From NCBI RefSeq assembly GCF_021728395.1, contig NZ_JAKKCM010000001.1, positions 310,001-374,000 on the forward strand: a DNA stretch of 64,000 bases, given 5' to 3'. Origin of the DNA: Vibrio sp. J1-1. GTDB lineage: Bacteria > Pseudomonadota > Gammaproteobacteria > Enterobacterales > Vibrionaceae. The notes under the pieces are model-generated. The model was not told where the DNA came from, ran no database searches, and saw nothing but the letters and a program-made list of their open reading frames with translations. Within the stretch, counting starts at the first letter, position 1, and each line of letters begins with the position of its first letter. The position numbers and the translations under genes are program-made. This document shows positions 34,325-44,307 of the stretch, piece after piece.

Positions 34325-35182
34325 ATGTTCACTTTTTTGCTGACCGTTGTTGTGATGTTCGCCTTTGCCGCCAATTCACTGTTAATCCGCGCAGCATTGG
34401 TAGATGGACTGAGCGATGCGGGAAGCTTCACACTTATCCGATTAATTTCCGGAGCGGTAACTCTCGTTTTTTTTCTCCTTATTACTGGAACTTGGCATTC
34501 AGAAAAGCCGACGAGTCGCTTTAAGGTGCTCGCGGGTGTGACGTTATTTGGGTATGCGGTACTCATTTCGTACGCTTATCTGAATATGAATGCAGGAACG
34601 GGCGCGCTACTCCTATTTGGGGCTGTGCAGTTAACGCTTTTGACTTTACATTGGTGGCAAGGGGAACGATTTAGAACTTTAGAAGTGATTGGTATTGCAG
34701 TCTCCATTCTTGGTTTCGCTTGGCTAATGCTTCCATCAGCGACTCGTCCAGATGTTTGGTCGACACTCCTAATGGTGATATCTGGTGTTTGCTGGGCGCT
34801 CTTTACTGCACTTGGCAAACATGCACCTTCACCAAGCAGTGGTATTGCATGGGGCTTTATTGCCGCCTCTGGGATTAGTTTACTTGTCTCCCCTTTCCTT
34901 CTCTCTTCGGTCAGTCTCTCCATAGAAGGCATTTCTCTAGCTATCACCTCGGGTGTACTTGCATCAGGGATTGGTTATTTACTGTGGTATCACGTAATGC
35001 AGAAACTGACCCTGCTTCAAGCTGCGATAAGCCAACTTTCGGTACCTGTTATTGCCTTGGTACTCGGATCTCTTCTGCTCAATGAATCCCTATCACTTCA
35101 CTCCATCGTCACCAGCGCAATCATTTTAGGTGGTATCACGCTGGTTTTTTTATCTCGCGCGCAAAGCGCGAATAAAGAGTAA
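34325..35182 (+). CDS. EamA/DMT-superfamily transporter
   Basis: 285 residues with about ten membrane helices in two EamA repeats (first about 1-125, second about 140-280; SQLSVPVIALVLGSLLLNES is typical of the second). Members export amino acids, sugars or other metabolites; the substrate cannot be read from the sequence. Stands alone. Confidence 0.9.
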   Translation: MFTFLLTVVVMFAFAANSLLIRAALVDGLSDAGSFTLIRLISGAVTLVFFLLITGTWHSEKPTSRFKVLAGVTLFGYAVLISYAYLNMNAGTGALLLFGAVQLTLLTLHWWQGERFRTLEVIGIAVSILGFAWLMLPSATRPDVWSTLLMVISGVCWALFTALGKHAPSPSSGIAWGFIAASGISLLVSPFLLSSVSLSIEGISLAITSGVLASGIGYLLWYHVMQKLTLLQAAISQLSVPVIALVLGSLLLNESLSLHSIVTSAIILGGITLVFLSRAQSANKE

Positions 35183-35595
35183 TACAACCGACACAACTTA
35201 ATAAAAAATAAAACTTTTCCTCTCAAAATCCCATTCATCATCTATCCTTTTTATAGGTGAGGAATAGATGACAATAGACAAATCCCCCCTATTTATTATC
35301 AGGCGGTTTATAGATTTAAGAAGTTTTGGCTAGGAAGTACAAGCAAATCTGTTTCATAAATAAGACCGCCAGTAAGTAGCGGTTTTGAGCATTTGTCCAA
35401 TAACCCTAATGGTGACAAGGGTTACGGGGAAAATGGTCGCTTTATATGCATTTAGTTTTGACACAAGATTTACAATCCGCTCCTTTTTGCTCGCTATATT
35501 CCGCCAACCAAAATATAGTTAGAACAGTAACTCTACACCAACCTTTATTAATAAATTCATCAACTTGAAACGATAAGCCTGAGCAAACTTTGACT
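35183..35595. other. Gene-free interval before the efflux operon
   Basis: 413 bases. It holds a weak hairpin ACCGC/GCGGT followed by TTTT (35366-35387), possibly a terminator, and the inverted repeat AACCCT/AGGGTT near 35401-35422. The promoter of the efflux operon must be near 35450-35590, but no consensus boxes stand out. Confidence 0.45.
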
Positions 35596-37776
35596 ATGAA
35601 TGACAAAATTAAATTTGCTATAAAAGTAGCGCTTAGCCTCACTTTGGCTTATCTGATTCCATTTGCTATGGGATGGCCGCAGGCGTCTACCGCCGCGACA
35701 ACTGTGATGCTGATTGCCACAACAGGCAGTCGCCGAGAGTCTCTCGCAAAAGGCACGCTACGTGTCCTCGGTACCCTAGTAGGGGCAGTTGTCGGCTTGT
35801 TGCTAGTTGGACTGTTCGCACAAGATCGCCTGTTATATATGCTGAGTGTGTCACTCGTCGTTTCATTTATCTTTTATTTTCGTAACGCTTATCAAAAAGA
35901 CCCTACGCTACTTATGCTGACCGGGGTGATGACTTTAATGATGTCTAACGGTGGTGATGCGGACGGTGCATTTCTTTATGGTGTTGATCGCGCCTACATG
36001 ACCGTATTTGGCGTGGTGGTCTATACATTGGTCGGTACTTTTCTATTCCCAGTCAAAACCGAACAAAATCTACGTCAGCTTATTGAGCAGTTAAATCAAA
36101 CTCAGCAAGCGCTATTCGCAACGCTTGTCCATAGCTTTGAACAAAATCATGAGCCACATCCAGACTCAGTCGATGGTTCGGAATCACCAGAGGAATCAGA
36201 ACACAGGGCTTCTCAACTTAATATCGACAAGCTCACCGAAGAAATGTTTGCTGCGCAAAATAGTTTGGAGCAACGATTTGCAACCGTGAGTGTTGAGTGC
36301 AGTGACGTCTCCGCTTACTTACAAGAGTGGCGTTTGGCCGTTCACCTAAGCAAACAAATTACTCAGCAATTATCAGTTGCCGTGCATAGCCACTTTAGCC
36401 TGGAAGAAGATCGTCAATGCATCACTAACTTTGATGAAACGATCGCGGAAATAGAACAGTTATTCCATACCTGTCAGCAGGTCTGGGAAGACAATGAACA
36501 CGTTTATCGCGCCAAAGAGTTTAAGGTTGAATACAATCAAGAATTGCTAGATTCAGCACCACATCTCACTAAAGGTTCGGCGATCACTTTAGGTTTTTTA
36601 CTGGAGTCCATGCACCAGAACCTCTCACGCCTGGCTGAAAGCATTAGCTGTATTGACTCTGTGACTAACAACGTCTCGTTCCACGTTGAACTGCCAAAGT
36701 CGAAAGGCAGGTTCTTATGGTGGGATGCTGAAAACTTCAAAACAGCAGTCAAAACCTTCGTAACTTACTGGGTTGCCGGGCTCATCTGGATCTATTTTAA
36801 CCCTCCGGGTGGCTACTCGTTTGTGATTTTCTCGACCATGTTCATGTCTTTGTTGTCCTTTGTTCCCGTGCATCCAATTGTGCTACTGGCGCTGTTCACC
36901 TTTGGTTTCCTGTTTGCTGTGCCATCTTACTTATTCATCTTGCCACAACTGGATCTCGGACTAGAGCTCGGTTTGTTTATCTTTATCTACACGTTTATTG
37001 GTTTTTACCTTTTCAATGGGCCGATAACGATTTTTTACATGGTCGGTCTGTTTGTCCTTGGGCTGGACAATAATATGTTCTATCACTTCGGCATCTTAAT
37101 GACGATCATGACACTGTTTTACTTGGTCGTATTCATGATTATTTTTGCTCATTACTTTCCGTTCAGTTCAAGGCCCGAGCACCTTTTCTTAACCATAAAA
37201 GAACGCTATTTCCGGCATACACGCTCTCTGTTTGTCACCTATCAAAAACAATCCGATTCATTTTTCACACCACTTAAACGTGCTTTGCATTTAGTGACAT
37301 TGAACGTGTCTGCGAAAAAACTCAAAGTTTGGGGGTCAAAAATCAACCACAAACATTTTGACCAAACCACACCAGAGGCTATCAGTGCATTCAGCAAAGC
37401 TTGTGATGTTCTATGCAGCCATATTAACGTGCTCATGGTTGCAGATAAAAAGTTGTTGGCTAACCCTCTGATAAACAAGCTTCGTCAACAACATCGTGAC
37501 GCTATCATTCCTTCGATGGCTGGTGCATTAGCCAGCCACCAGATTACAGAAGAGCTCGACTCCGTTTTTAATCAGTACAGTCAGGATTACCAATCCTTCG
37601 AAGATAAACTGGAAGGTTTTTTTAATGAATTGGATTTATCTGACTACGCTTATTCAGAGATAGCTGGTTTTTATATCTTGCTGAATTTAAAACGGAACGT
37701 GTTCGAAGCAATAAAACATTGCAAGCAAACCTACGAGGATATCGATTGGGTGAACTTACAGCAGAAGCGGTTTTAA
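35596..37776 (+). CDS. FUSC-family (AaeB-like) efflux pump
   Basis: 726 residues with two membrane blocks of about six helices each (about 8-155 and 385-525), separated and followed by large soluble domains, the FUSC/aromatic-acid exporter layout. E. coli AaeB exports hydroxylated aromatic acids using AaeA. The ATG is preferred to a TTG two codons earlier. Heads a six-gene operon with a 10-base gap to the next gene. The soluble middle domain is larger than a minimal pump. Confidence 0.88.
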   Translation: MNDKIKFAIKVALSLTLAYLIPFAMGWPQASTAATTVMLIATTGSRRESLAKGTLRVLGTLVGAVVGLLLVGLFAQDRLLYMLSVSLVVSFIFYFRNAYQKDPTLLMLTGVMTLMMSNGGDADGAFLYGVDRAYMTVFGVVVYTLVGTFLFPVKTEQNLRQLIEQLNQTQQALFATLVHSFEQNHEPHPDSVDGSESPEESEHRASQLNIDKLTEEMFAAQNSLEQRFATVSVECSDVSAYLQEWRLAVHLSKQITQQLSVAVHSHFSLEEDRQCITNFDETIAEIEQLFHTCQQVWEDNEHVYRAKEFKVEYNQELLDSAPHLTKGSAITLGFLLESMHQNLSRLAESISCIDSVTNNVSFHVELPKSKGRFLWWDAENFKTAVKTFVTYWVAGLIWIYFNPPGGYSFVIFSTMFMSLLSFVPVHPIVLLALFTFGFLFAVPSYLFILPQLDLGLELGLFIFIYTFIGFYLFNGPITIFYMVGLFVLGLDNNMFYHFGILMTIMTLFYLVVFMIIFAHYFPFSSRPEHLFLTIKERYFRHTRSLFVTYQKQSDSFFTPLKRALHLVTLNVSAKKLKVWGSKINHKHFDQTTPEAISAFSKACDVLCSHINVLMVADKKLLANPLINKLRQQHRDAIIPSMAGALASHQITEELDSVFNQYSQDYQSFEDKLEGFFNELDLSDYAYSEIAGFYILLNLKRNVFEAIKHCKQTYEDIDWVNLQQKRF

Positions 37777-37786
37777 AGGTAGGGGT

Positions 37787-39424
37787 ATGATGCTTCAAAA
37801 ATTAACGAAACCAAGCCTCGCCATAATGACTCTGATTGGGCTCAGTGCGTGTACAACGGTGGGGCCAGACTATGTCCACCCACAACAAACGACTTTACCA
37901 AGTGATTGGTCGTTGCAAAAAGCGGTTCAGGATACCGTTCAATCTGAGCAAAAGGTACAACAGTGGTGGCAACAATTTAATGACCCGACGCTGAATCAAT
38001 TGGTTGAACTGGCTAGCCAGCAAAACCTTGATTTAGAGGCGGCTGGGTTGCGTATTGTCCAGGCCCGTGCATTAGTCGGCGTCGCATCTGGACTTCAGTA
38101 TCCGCAGGTACAAACCGTATCCGGTAATTTGGCGCGTGCTTACGTCAATGATCAGGGGCTCAATAACGCCGCGCTCACATTTGATGCGGCGTGGGAAATG
38201 GATATTTGGGGTAAATACTCACGAGGTATTGAATCGGTAGAAGCGGGTTACTATGCGACGATCGCATCTTACCACGACATTATGGTCACCATTACTTCAG
38301 AAGTGGTGCGCAATTACATCAACTATCGAACCTACCAAGAGCGTATTCTGCTCTCTAAACGAAACATCGAGATTCAAGAGCGCGTGGTACACATTACTCA
38401 AGTTCAATTTGACTCAGGTAACGTGACTGAACTTGACGTTCAACAAGCTCAAAACCAGTTGTACACCACCAGAGCGGCCCAACCGAGCCTTGAAATTGCG
38501 ATGAAGCAGTCGCGTACCGCCATTGCGCTATTGTTAGGCGTACTACCAGAAGAAGTCGATGCAATACTGGCATCGAATGGGGTTCCTGAGCGTATTGCGG
38601 AGTACGAGGCGCAATTTAAATCGACTGGCAGAAAAACAGCTTTATCTGGCAATGACGAAAACTCTATTGTCCCGCGCCCACCACTTTTAGAGACCCAAAT
38701 TGATGCGAACTTAGTCATGCGCAGACCAGATCTGCAAGTGTCTGAGATGCAAGCTCGCGCTCAGAGTGCCCAAATTGGTGTAGCGGAAGCGGCCTTGTAT
38801 CCAAGTTTTTCTCTGTTTGGCTCGATTGGCATCGACAGTACCGTACCAGATGGTAGTAGCTTTAGTTTTAGTGACTCTCTCACGATGGTCGCAGGCCCTG
38901 CGTTTAGCTGGAACATTTTCCAATATGGTCGTGTGAAAAATAATATTCGTTTCGAAGATGCCAGCTTTCAGGAAACCTTAACCAACTACAACAAGAAAGT
39001 ACTGCAGGCCGTTAATGAGGTCACCAACGCCTTAGAAGCTTATGACCTTTATTTACAACAAAAATCGCTACGTTTGCAGTCAGTAAACTCATCGATTCGT
39101 GCATTCAACATTTCGATGACGCAATACGAAAACGGTCAAATATCCTTTGAGCGTCTACTCAACTCGGTAGAGAAAATGACGCGAGCAGAAGACAACTACG
39201 CCTCGATTAAAGGCAGTGTCGCTAACCAGGTCGTGGCTCTGTACAAGTCCCTTGGTGGAGGTTGGCAAGCGCAAACTGGTAAGCCGTTCTTATCTGACGA
39301 GATTACTCAGCAGATGGTCGAACGCACCGATTGGGATGGGTATTTAGACCAAGAAAACCGTGTTCTACCACCACTTCCTATTGAAAGGGTTGATGAAACA
39401 GCGCCTAAAGGGGAGGAACCATAA
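37787..39424 (+). CDS. Outer-membrane efflux factor lipoprotein (NodT/OprM type)
   Basis: 545 residues with a lipoprotein signal (lipobox LSAC, Cys about residue 22, followed by TTVGPDY, typical of NodT) and two OEP repeats (coiled-coil barrels, such as AAGLRIVQARALVGVASGLQ and MQARAQSAQIGVAEAALYPS). It forms the TolC-like exit duct. Two adjacent ATGs are possible after AGGGG. Its stop overlaps the DUF1656 start (TAATG). Confidence 0.93.
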   Translation: MMLQKLTKPSLAIMTLIGLSACTTVGPDYVHPQQTTLPSDWSLQKAVQDTVQSEQKVQQWWQQFNDPTLNQLVELASQQNLDLEAAGLRIVQARALVGVASGLQYPQVQTVSGNLARAYVNDQGLNNAALTFDAAWEMDIWGKYSRGIESVEAGYYATIASYHDIMVTITSEVVRNYINYRTYQERILLSKRNIEIQERVVHITQVQFDSGNVTELDVQQAQNQLYTTRAAQPSLEIAMKQSRTAIALLLGVLPEEVDAILASNGVPERIAEYEAQFKSTGRKTALSGNDENSIVPRPPLLETQIDANLVMRRPDLQVSEMQARAQSAQIGVAEAALYPSFSLFGSIGIDSTVPDGSSFSFSDSLTMVAGPAFSWNIFQYGRVKNNIRFEDASFQETLTNYNKKVLQAVNEVTNALEAYDLYLQQKSLRLQSVNSSIRAFNISMTQYENGQISFERLLNSVEKMTRAEDNYASIKGSVANQVVALYKSLGGGWQAQTGKPFLSDEITQQMVERTDWDGYLDQENRVLPPLPIERVDETAPKGEEP

Positions 39425-39627
39425 TGCCTTATGAACTCTCTTGGGGTGATGTTTACTTTTCCCCGCTACTGCTGGTGCTGTTTCTTGCGGTCACCGCAAC
39501 CTGGATAACCGTGATCCTGTTAAACAAAACTAGGTTGTCTCGCTTTATCGCTTTTCCGTCGCTGACTTTCATTGCCATCATGGTCTTTTATGTGGTGGCG
39601 ATAGACAGCTTTTATATTCAATTTTAG
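39424..39627 (+). CDS. DUF1656 (AaeX-like) small membrane protein
   Basis: 67 residues with two membrane helices and the family start ELSWGDVYFSPLLLVLFLAV. In E. coli aaeX precedes aaeA and aaeB; its function is unknown, but it travels with FUSC pumps. Coupled to the genes on both sides. Confidence 0.9.
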   Translation: MPYELSWGDVYFSPLLLVLFLAVTATWITVILLNKTRLSRFIAFPSLTFIAIMVFYVVAIDSFYIQF

Positions 39628-39639
39628 GTGCCAAACAAG

Positions 39640-40527
39640 ATGAAAAAACTATTCGTAATTGCACTCAATCTTGTCATTCTTGGTGGCGCAGCTTGGCTCG
39701 GCTATCAAAAATATGAAGAGTATTTTAATAACCCCTGGACACGAGATGGGCAAGTACGTGCCAACGTGATCAAAGTCGCGCCTCGTGTATCCGGCCCCAT
39801 TGTGAACGTTGCGGTTAAAGACAACCAGGAAGTCAAAACCGGCGATTTATTGTTTGAGATCGATCCAACCACCTACGAGGTTGCGTTATCACAAGCTGAA
39901 GTGGCGCTGGAAAGGTCCATCGTCAGCTCTCGCGGTAAGAAAATTGAATACGATCGCTTAACGGATATCCGAGCAAAAGACCGCGGTGCAGTCTCTCATA
40001 AAGATCTTATTCGCCGCGAGATCGCTTATGAAGAGTCTTTATTACAAATTAAGTCGGCGGAAGAGCAGTTAAAATCTGCCAAGTTAAATCTCAGCTATAC
40101 CAAGATTTACGCGACTGTTGACGGGTTTGTCTCCAATCTGGACATCCGCAATGGTACCCAAGCGGTTGCCAACCAACCATTACTCGCGCTTATCGATAAA
40201 CACAGCTTCTGGGTGTTTGGATTCTTCCGCGAAAACCAGTTGCAACAAATCGAGTCAGGTAGCAAAGCGCAAGTCACTTTGATGTCTCATCCAGATACGC
40301 CCATTGACGCAACTGTAGATTCTATTGGCTGGGGCATTGCGCCGAGGGACGGAACAGTGGGTTACAACTTACTGCCAAATGTGAACCCGGTATTCCAATG
40401 GATTCGTCTAGCACAACGTATACCAGTTCGTATTGCCATCAACGAATTGCCAGAAGACATTGAGCTTCGATTTGGACTTTCAGCCTCCATCATGGTGATG
40501 AAAGACTCAGCAGAAAACAATGAATAG
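39640..40527 (+). CDS. HlyD-family periplasmic adaptor (AaeA-like)
   Basis: About 295 residues: an N-terminal membrane anchor (about 1-20), NPWTRDGQVRANVIKVAPRV typical of AaeA/EmrA-like adaptors, a short alpha-hairpin, and the barrel-sandwich half repeats (LLFEIDPTTYEVALSQAEVA and NGTQAVANQPLLALID). It links the pump to the outer-membrane factor. A GTG four codons upstream is possible; the ATG is the natural start of the anchor. Confidence 0.93.
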   Translation: MKKLFVIALNLVILGGAAWLGYQKYEEYFNNPWTRDGQVRANVIKVAPRVSGPIVNVAVKDNQEVKTGDLLFEIDPTTYEVALSQAEVALERSIVSSRGKKIEYDRLTDIRAKDRGAVSHKDLIRREIAYEESLLQIKSAEEQLKSAKLNLSYTKIYATVDGFVSNLDIRNGTQAVANQPLLALIDKHSFWVFGFFRENQLQQIESGSKAQVTLMSHPDTPIDATVDSIGWGIAPRDGTVGYNLLPNVNPVFQWIRLAQRIPVRIAINELPEDIELRFGLSASIMVMKDSAENNE

Positions 40528-40548
40528 CGACTAATTGAGAGAACCGCC

Positions 40549-41235
40549 ATGGTCATTGGTAAAAAACTCAAAAACATTAATGAAGAAAACAACTTCTTCT
40601 ATCTGACACTATCACTCATCGTTTTGTTGATTGGCGGTGCGTCCGCTCAAATGGTGAATGAAGGAGCCATAGAGCACATTCTACAGGCGTTTACGGTTAT
40701 CACATTTATCGTCTGCTTCGCCAGCCTACGATTTGATAAAGCCTGGTCTCGATTCCTTTACACCCTTTTTGCTGTGTGGGTGTTTACCATCGTGATAAAA
40801 ACGATTTTTCATATCCAAGAAATGAACGTAGTGATGCTCGCGTTAACCTTCGCGTTTTTCTTTGGCACCTTTAAATCTATTGCAAGACAAATCCTGTTTA
40901 CTGGTCACGTCAACAGTAACAAAGTGATTGGTTCTGTTGCCTTATTCCTGTTGCTTGGTTTGATGTGGGCCATCGCCTACCTCATTTTGCTCGAGTTTTC
41001 ACCACAGGCTTTCACTGGTATGGAGGCCATTTCCTGGGGACAAAACTTCTCCAATGCAGCGTATTTTAGTTTCGTCACCTTGACCACTCTTGGTTATGGC
41101 GACATCAGTCCTCTGACTCCGCTGGCTCAAGTCATCGTTTATTTAGAGGCCATCACAGGTGTGTTTTATATGGCTATTGTGGTTTCTAGCCTCGTCAGTT
41201 CCAACATTGATCATCAGGTAAATAAAAATGGATAA
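40549..41235 (+). CDS. Two-pore-helix potassium channel
   Basis: 228 residues with several N-terminal membrane helices and a C-terminal Ion_trans_2 pore whose selectivity filter reads TLTTLGYGD (about 180-188), between pore-flanking helices. There is no cytoplasmic RCK/TrkA domain, so regulation is unknown. It is 21 bases after the adaptor gene and overlaps the next gene by 8 bases, so it is co-transcribed with the efflux system. Confidence 0.92.
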   Translation: MVIGKKLKNINEENNFFYLTLSLIVLLIGGASAQMVNEGAIEHILQAFTVITFIVCFASLRFDKAWSRFLYTLFAVWVFTIVIKTIFHIQEMNVVMLALTFAFFFGTFKSIARQILFTGHVNSNKVIGSVALFLLLGLMWAIAYLILLEFSPQAFTGMEAISWGQNFSNAAYFSFVTLTTLGYGDISPLTPLAQVIVYLEAITGVFYMAIVVSSLVSSNIDHQVNKNG

Positions 41236-42376
41236 ATTATCGGAAAGAAATGAAAGTAAGATTTTCATCAGTAATATGGTGGAATCGGCAATACGTATTG
41301 GCTTGATCTTCGTATTGTTTATGTTTACTTACGACATTATCAGGCCTTTCATCCTTCCCGTTATTTGGGGGGCAATCATTGCAGTTGCACTTTTACCCGT
41401 CACTAAAAGACTACAGCGAGCCTATGGCGGCAGACGAGGCTTGGCGGCGACCACCATTGCTCTGCTCGGTATCGCTCTGTTAGTGACTCCACTAGTCATG
41501 GTATCTGGTTCCATTTACGACGGTGCAACCCACGCACTGCAAGTACTTCAAAGCGGTGATGTCAAAATACCTGGGCCTAAACCATCAGTTGCAGACTGGC
41601 CTCTTGTCGGTGGTAAGCTCTATGACACCTGGACACTTTTCTCGACTAATTTAGAGCAAGCAATTCAAACCTTTATGCCTCAGATTAAGTCAGCATTGAC
41701 TTCCCTGCTTGGCATGATGGGTGGTGCTCTAGGCAGTGTATTACTTTCTATTTTGTCTCTAGCTATTGCCGCTGGTTTTATGACTTACTCAGAATCATTG
41801 GCATCAGGTCTAACCACAATTGCAATTCGTACCGCAGGTGACAACGCCAAAAGCTGGGCGACACTGATTGCAGCAACCATTAAGAGCGTGCTACTTGGCG
41901 TTGTTGGTGTCGCAGCCATTCAAGCGTTGCTGATTGGTGCCGGTTTCTTCGTATTTGGCGTTCCTGCCGCTGGTTTGCTCACTCTAATACTCATGATTTT
42001 GTGTATCGCTCAGCTACCTGCCCTTCTTGCCGTGTTACCTGTGATTGGCTACATGTACATGACTCAAGACAGCACGACGGCGACCTTGTTTACCGTTTGG
42101 GCTATCGTTGGTGCACTTTCTGAAAACTTACTCAAACCAATGCTTATGGGACGAGGCGTGGACACTCCGATGCCAATTATCCTGATTGGAGCCATCGGCG
42201 GTATGCTTTTCTATGGCATCGTTGGCCTCTTCCTCGGCGCAGTTATCCTTTCCATTTGGTATGAGTTGTTCGTTTGGTGGCTACATTTTGAGAAAGCCCA
42301 ACAGCAAGAGGAAATGGCTGAGCTACTAGAAGAGTCAGGTGAACAAAATGAGTCTGGCAACGGCTCAGGCATTTAA
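41228..42376 (+). CDS. AI-2E-family permease (PerM/YdiK-like)
   Basis: 382 residues with about eight membrane helices and the AI-2E pattern (RPFILPVIWGAIIAVALLPV at the start; NLLKPMLMGRGVDTPMPIIL near the end). Members include autoinducer-2 exporter TqsA and sodium/proton antiporters; the role is unresolved. Last gene of the efflux operon; acidic, Glu-rich C-terminus (about 360-378). Confidence 0.9.
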   Translation: MDKLSERNESKIFISNMVESAIRIGLIFVLFMFTYDIIRPFILPVIWGAIIAVALLPVTKRLQRAYGGRRGLAATTIALLGIALLVTPLVMVSGSIYDGATHALQVLQSGDVKIPGPKPSVADWPLVGGKLYDTWTLFSTNLEQAIQTFMPQIKSALTSLLGMMGGALGSVLLSILSLAIAAGFMTYSESLASGLTTIAIRTAGDNAKSWATLIAATIKSVLLGVVGVAAIQALLIGAGFFVFGVPAAGLLTLILMILCIAQLPALLAVLPVIGYMYMTQDSTTATLFTVWAIVGALSENLLKPMLMGRGVDTPMPIILIGAIGGMLFYGIVGLFLGAVILSIWYELFVWWLHFEKAQQQEEMAELLEESGEQNESGNGSGI

Positions 42377-42580
42377 GTTCACTAAACCTTAACTCGACAC
42401 TCAATAATAATACAAGCCGTTGCATTGCAGCGGTTTGTTTTTATTGCGGTCACATTTTCATTTTACTGCCGATGAAAAATGAAGCTAATGTTAAATTTTC
42501 ATACTTATTACACTTGACTGTTGCAATCAAGCACATAACGATGCACTCTCGATGCTCACATAGTGCTTAGGATAAAAACA

Positions 42581-43246
42581 ATGAAATTGATCAAGCCTTT
42601 AACTTGCGCGCTCGCTCTGGCAATGAGTAGCATGGCATTTGCTGACGTGACCGTTAGTGTTCCTGACGACGTTTCGGTACTCGCTGCAAACGGTGAAAAA
42701 GTGAAGCTGGATGGCAGCTTTTTTGCTTCTGAAAGAACCCTGACGCTACCTGATGGCGTTAACCAGTTGGTATTCCGATTTGCTCCGTTTTTCAACCAAG
42801 GTAATGACCGCATCAGTGTTGAAAGCGATGTTATCGTTACGAGCTTTACGGCTTCAGATTCAGAGCTGGCGTTACAACTTCCTGAGTACCGCGATATACG
42901 TGACGCAGAAGACAACATCAAAAACCTAGATTGGAAACTGGTTGATGCATCTGGCGACGCGATTGCCGTTAAGCAAGATAAGCTTATCAAAGAAGGTATG
43001 CAGATTGGCCGAGATTATGTTCGTGAAGTAGAAGATTACAATCGAACTGGCGGCGTGGCGGCAATTGCCGTTGCAGGATCGATGGTTCAGCCGATGACTT
43101 TACCTGCCGAAATCCCTGAGGATATGAAGCAAGCACGAGCGGCTGCAAAAGCAGATTCAACCGCAGAAGAAATGCTGCATTTCTGGTACCAAAAAGCGGA
43201 TGCTGAAACCAAAGCTCGCTTCAAAGCGTACATCAACCAACAATAG
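42581..43246 (+). CDS. DUF2057 (YccT-like) periplasmic protein
   Basis: 221 residues with a signal peptide (about 1-21, ending MAFAD) and the DUF2057 N-terminal pattern VTVSVPDDVSVLAANGEKVK. AGGA lies 8 bases before the ATG chosen; a frame six codons longer spoils the signal. Family function is unknown. A clean terminator follows. Confidence 0.85.
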   Translation: MKLIKPLTCALALAMSSMAFADVTVSVPDDVSVLAANGEKVKLDGSFFASERTLTLPDGVNQLVFRFAPFFNQGNDRISVESDVIVTSFTASDSELALQLPEYRDIRDAEDNIKNLDWKLVDASGDAIAVKQDKLIKEGMQIGRDYVREVEDYNRTGGVAAIAVAGSMVQPMTLPAEIPEDMKQARAAAKADSTAEEMLHFWYQKADAETKARFKAYINQQ

Positions 43247-43266
43247 CGTTTGGTCTGTCTCAGTTT

Positions 43267-43291
43267 AAAAGCCACATCTGATGTGGCTTTT
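43267..43291 (+). terminator. Terminator after the DUF2057 gene
   Basis: AAAAGCCACAT (43267-43277) pairs with ATGTGGCTTTT (43281-43291), followed by a T-run. Rho-independent, probably bidirectional with fpr. Confidence 0.9.
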
Positions 43292-43337
43292 TTCGTGCTG
43301 TAATAAACTCAACCGATTTATCTTACTGTTTTCAGAC

Positions 43338-44102
43338 TTACCAGTAACGTTCGTAAATGATGTTACCACCAGTATTAGCTCGAAACTTCTCTAAACCGCG
43401 CTCTTGTAACACGGGCAAGGTGTCTTTAATCATTCCTGGATTGCCACACAGCATGACAAAGCTACGGTTAGGTGAAAACTCGACATCGGCTTGATTAGAA
43501 AGCTCTCCGGAAGCAATTAAGTCTGGAATTCGACCTTGTAACTTACCTTCCACCGTTTCTCGGCTCACTATCGGTACATACTTCAACCGGCCTTCATAGC
43601 GCTGTTCTAAGTGCTCAATTAAGTATTTATACACGAGGTCTTTCTCATACCGAACACCATGAACCAAAACAATCTTCTCGTTGTGCGGAAGCAGATTGAT
43701 GTCGTCTAATAATGACAAGAATGGCCCAATCCCCGTCCCCGTTGAAAGCAACCAAAGATCATGGGCTTGTTTTGGAATCGTATCATGGATCAAGTCGCCG
43801 TGGGCCGTCTCACCCACATAGATGCTATCGCCAGTCTTCAACTTTTGCAGCTTCGGCGACAATTGTCCTTGCGGATCCGCGACAATCAAAAACTCCAACC
43901 AGTCAAACTGTTCGCTCGGGGCATTCACCACGGAATAAGCGCGGCTGATGAGGTTGCCATTTTCTTCTAACAACGCGAGTTTGGTAAATTGACCAGCTTT
44001 AAAGGAAAGTGGAGCGCCAGATACTCTTAAGCTGAACAGCTCATCTGTCCAGTCTATTCGCTTCTCAACTCTGGCGAGATTGAAATTTTTCAGTTCTGCC
44101 AT
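43338..44102 (-). CDS. fpr: Ferredoxin/flavodoxin-NADP reductase
   Basis: 254 residues with the FNR fold: FAD-binding RAYSVVNAPSEQFDWLEFLI, NADP-binding LLSTGTGIGPFLSLL, MLCGNPGMIKDTL, and the C-terminal NIIYERYW typical of bacterial Fpr. It moves electrons between NADPH and flavodoxin/ferredoxin. GGGAG lies before the chosen ATG. A 26-base inverted repeat lies about 50-75 bases upstream, between it and the divergent thioesterase. Confidence 0.94.
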   Translation of the reverse strand: MAELKNFNLARVEKRIDWTDELFSLRVSGAPLSFKAGQFTKLALLEENGNLISRAYSVVNAPSEQFDWLEFLIVADPQGQLSPKLQKLKTGDSIYVGETAHGDLIHDTIPKQAHDLWLLSTGTGIGPFLSLLDDINLLPHNEKIVLVHGVRYEKDLVYKYLIEHLEQRYEGRLKYVPIVSRETVEGKLQGRIPDLIASGELSNQADVEFSPNRSFVMLCGNPGMIKDTLPVLQERGLEKFRANTGGNIIYERYW

Positions 44103-44152
44103 GAGACATCTCCCTTTAGCTACTCTCAAATAAACTTACGCTTACAACGTCA

Positions 44153-44178
44153 TTATGTAAAGATTAAACTTTACATAA
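44153..44178. promoter_or_regulatory. 26-base inverted repeat between fpr and the thioesterase gene
   Basis: TTATGTAAAG (44153-44162) and CTTTACATAA (44169-44178) are perfect 10-base arms around ATTAAA. Placed in the divergent gap, it is a strong candidate operator. No Fnr or Sox box match was seen; the regulator is unknown. Confidence 0.65.
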
Positions 44179-44307
44179 GCAACCAGTTTATTTCACACTT
44201 CGGGAACAATTTTATTACATTCTAAAGAATTACATCTAGAATAAATGCTCAGATTAATAAGTGACTTCACAATTTGTGGCAACGTTGATGAAAAAGGAAC
44301 AAAGACC

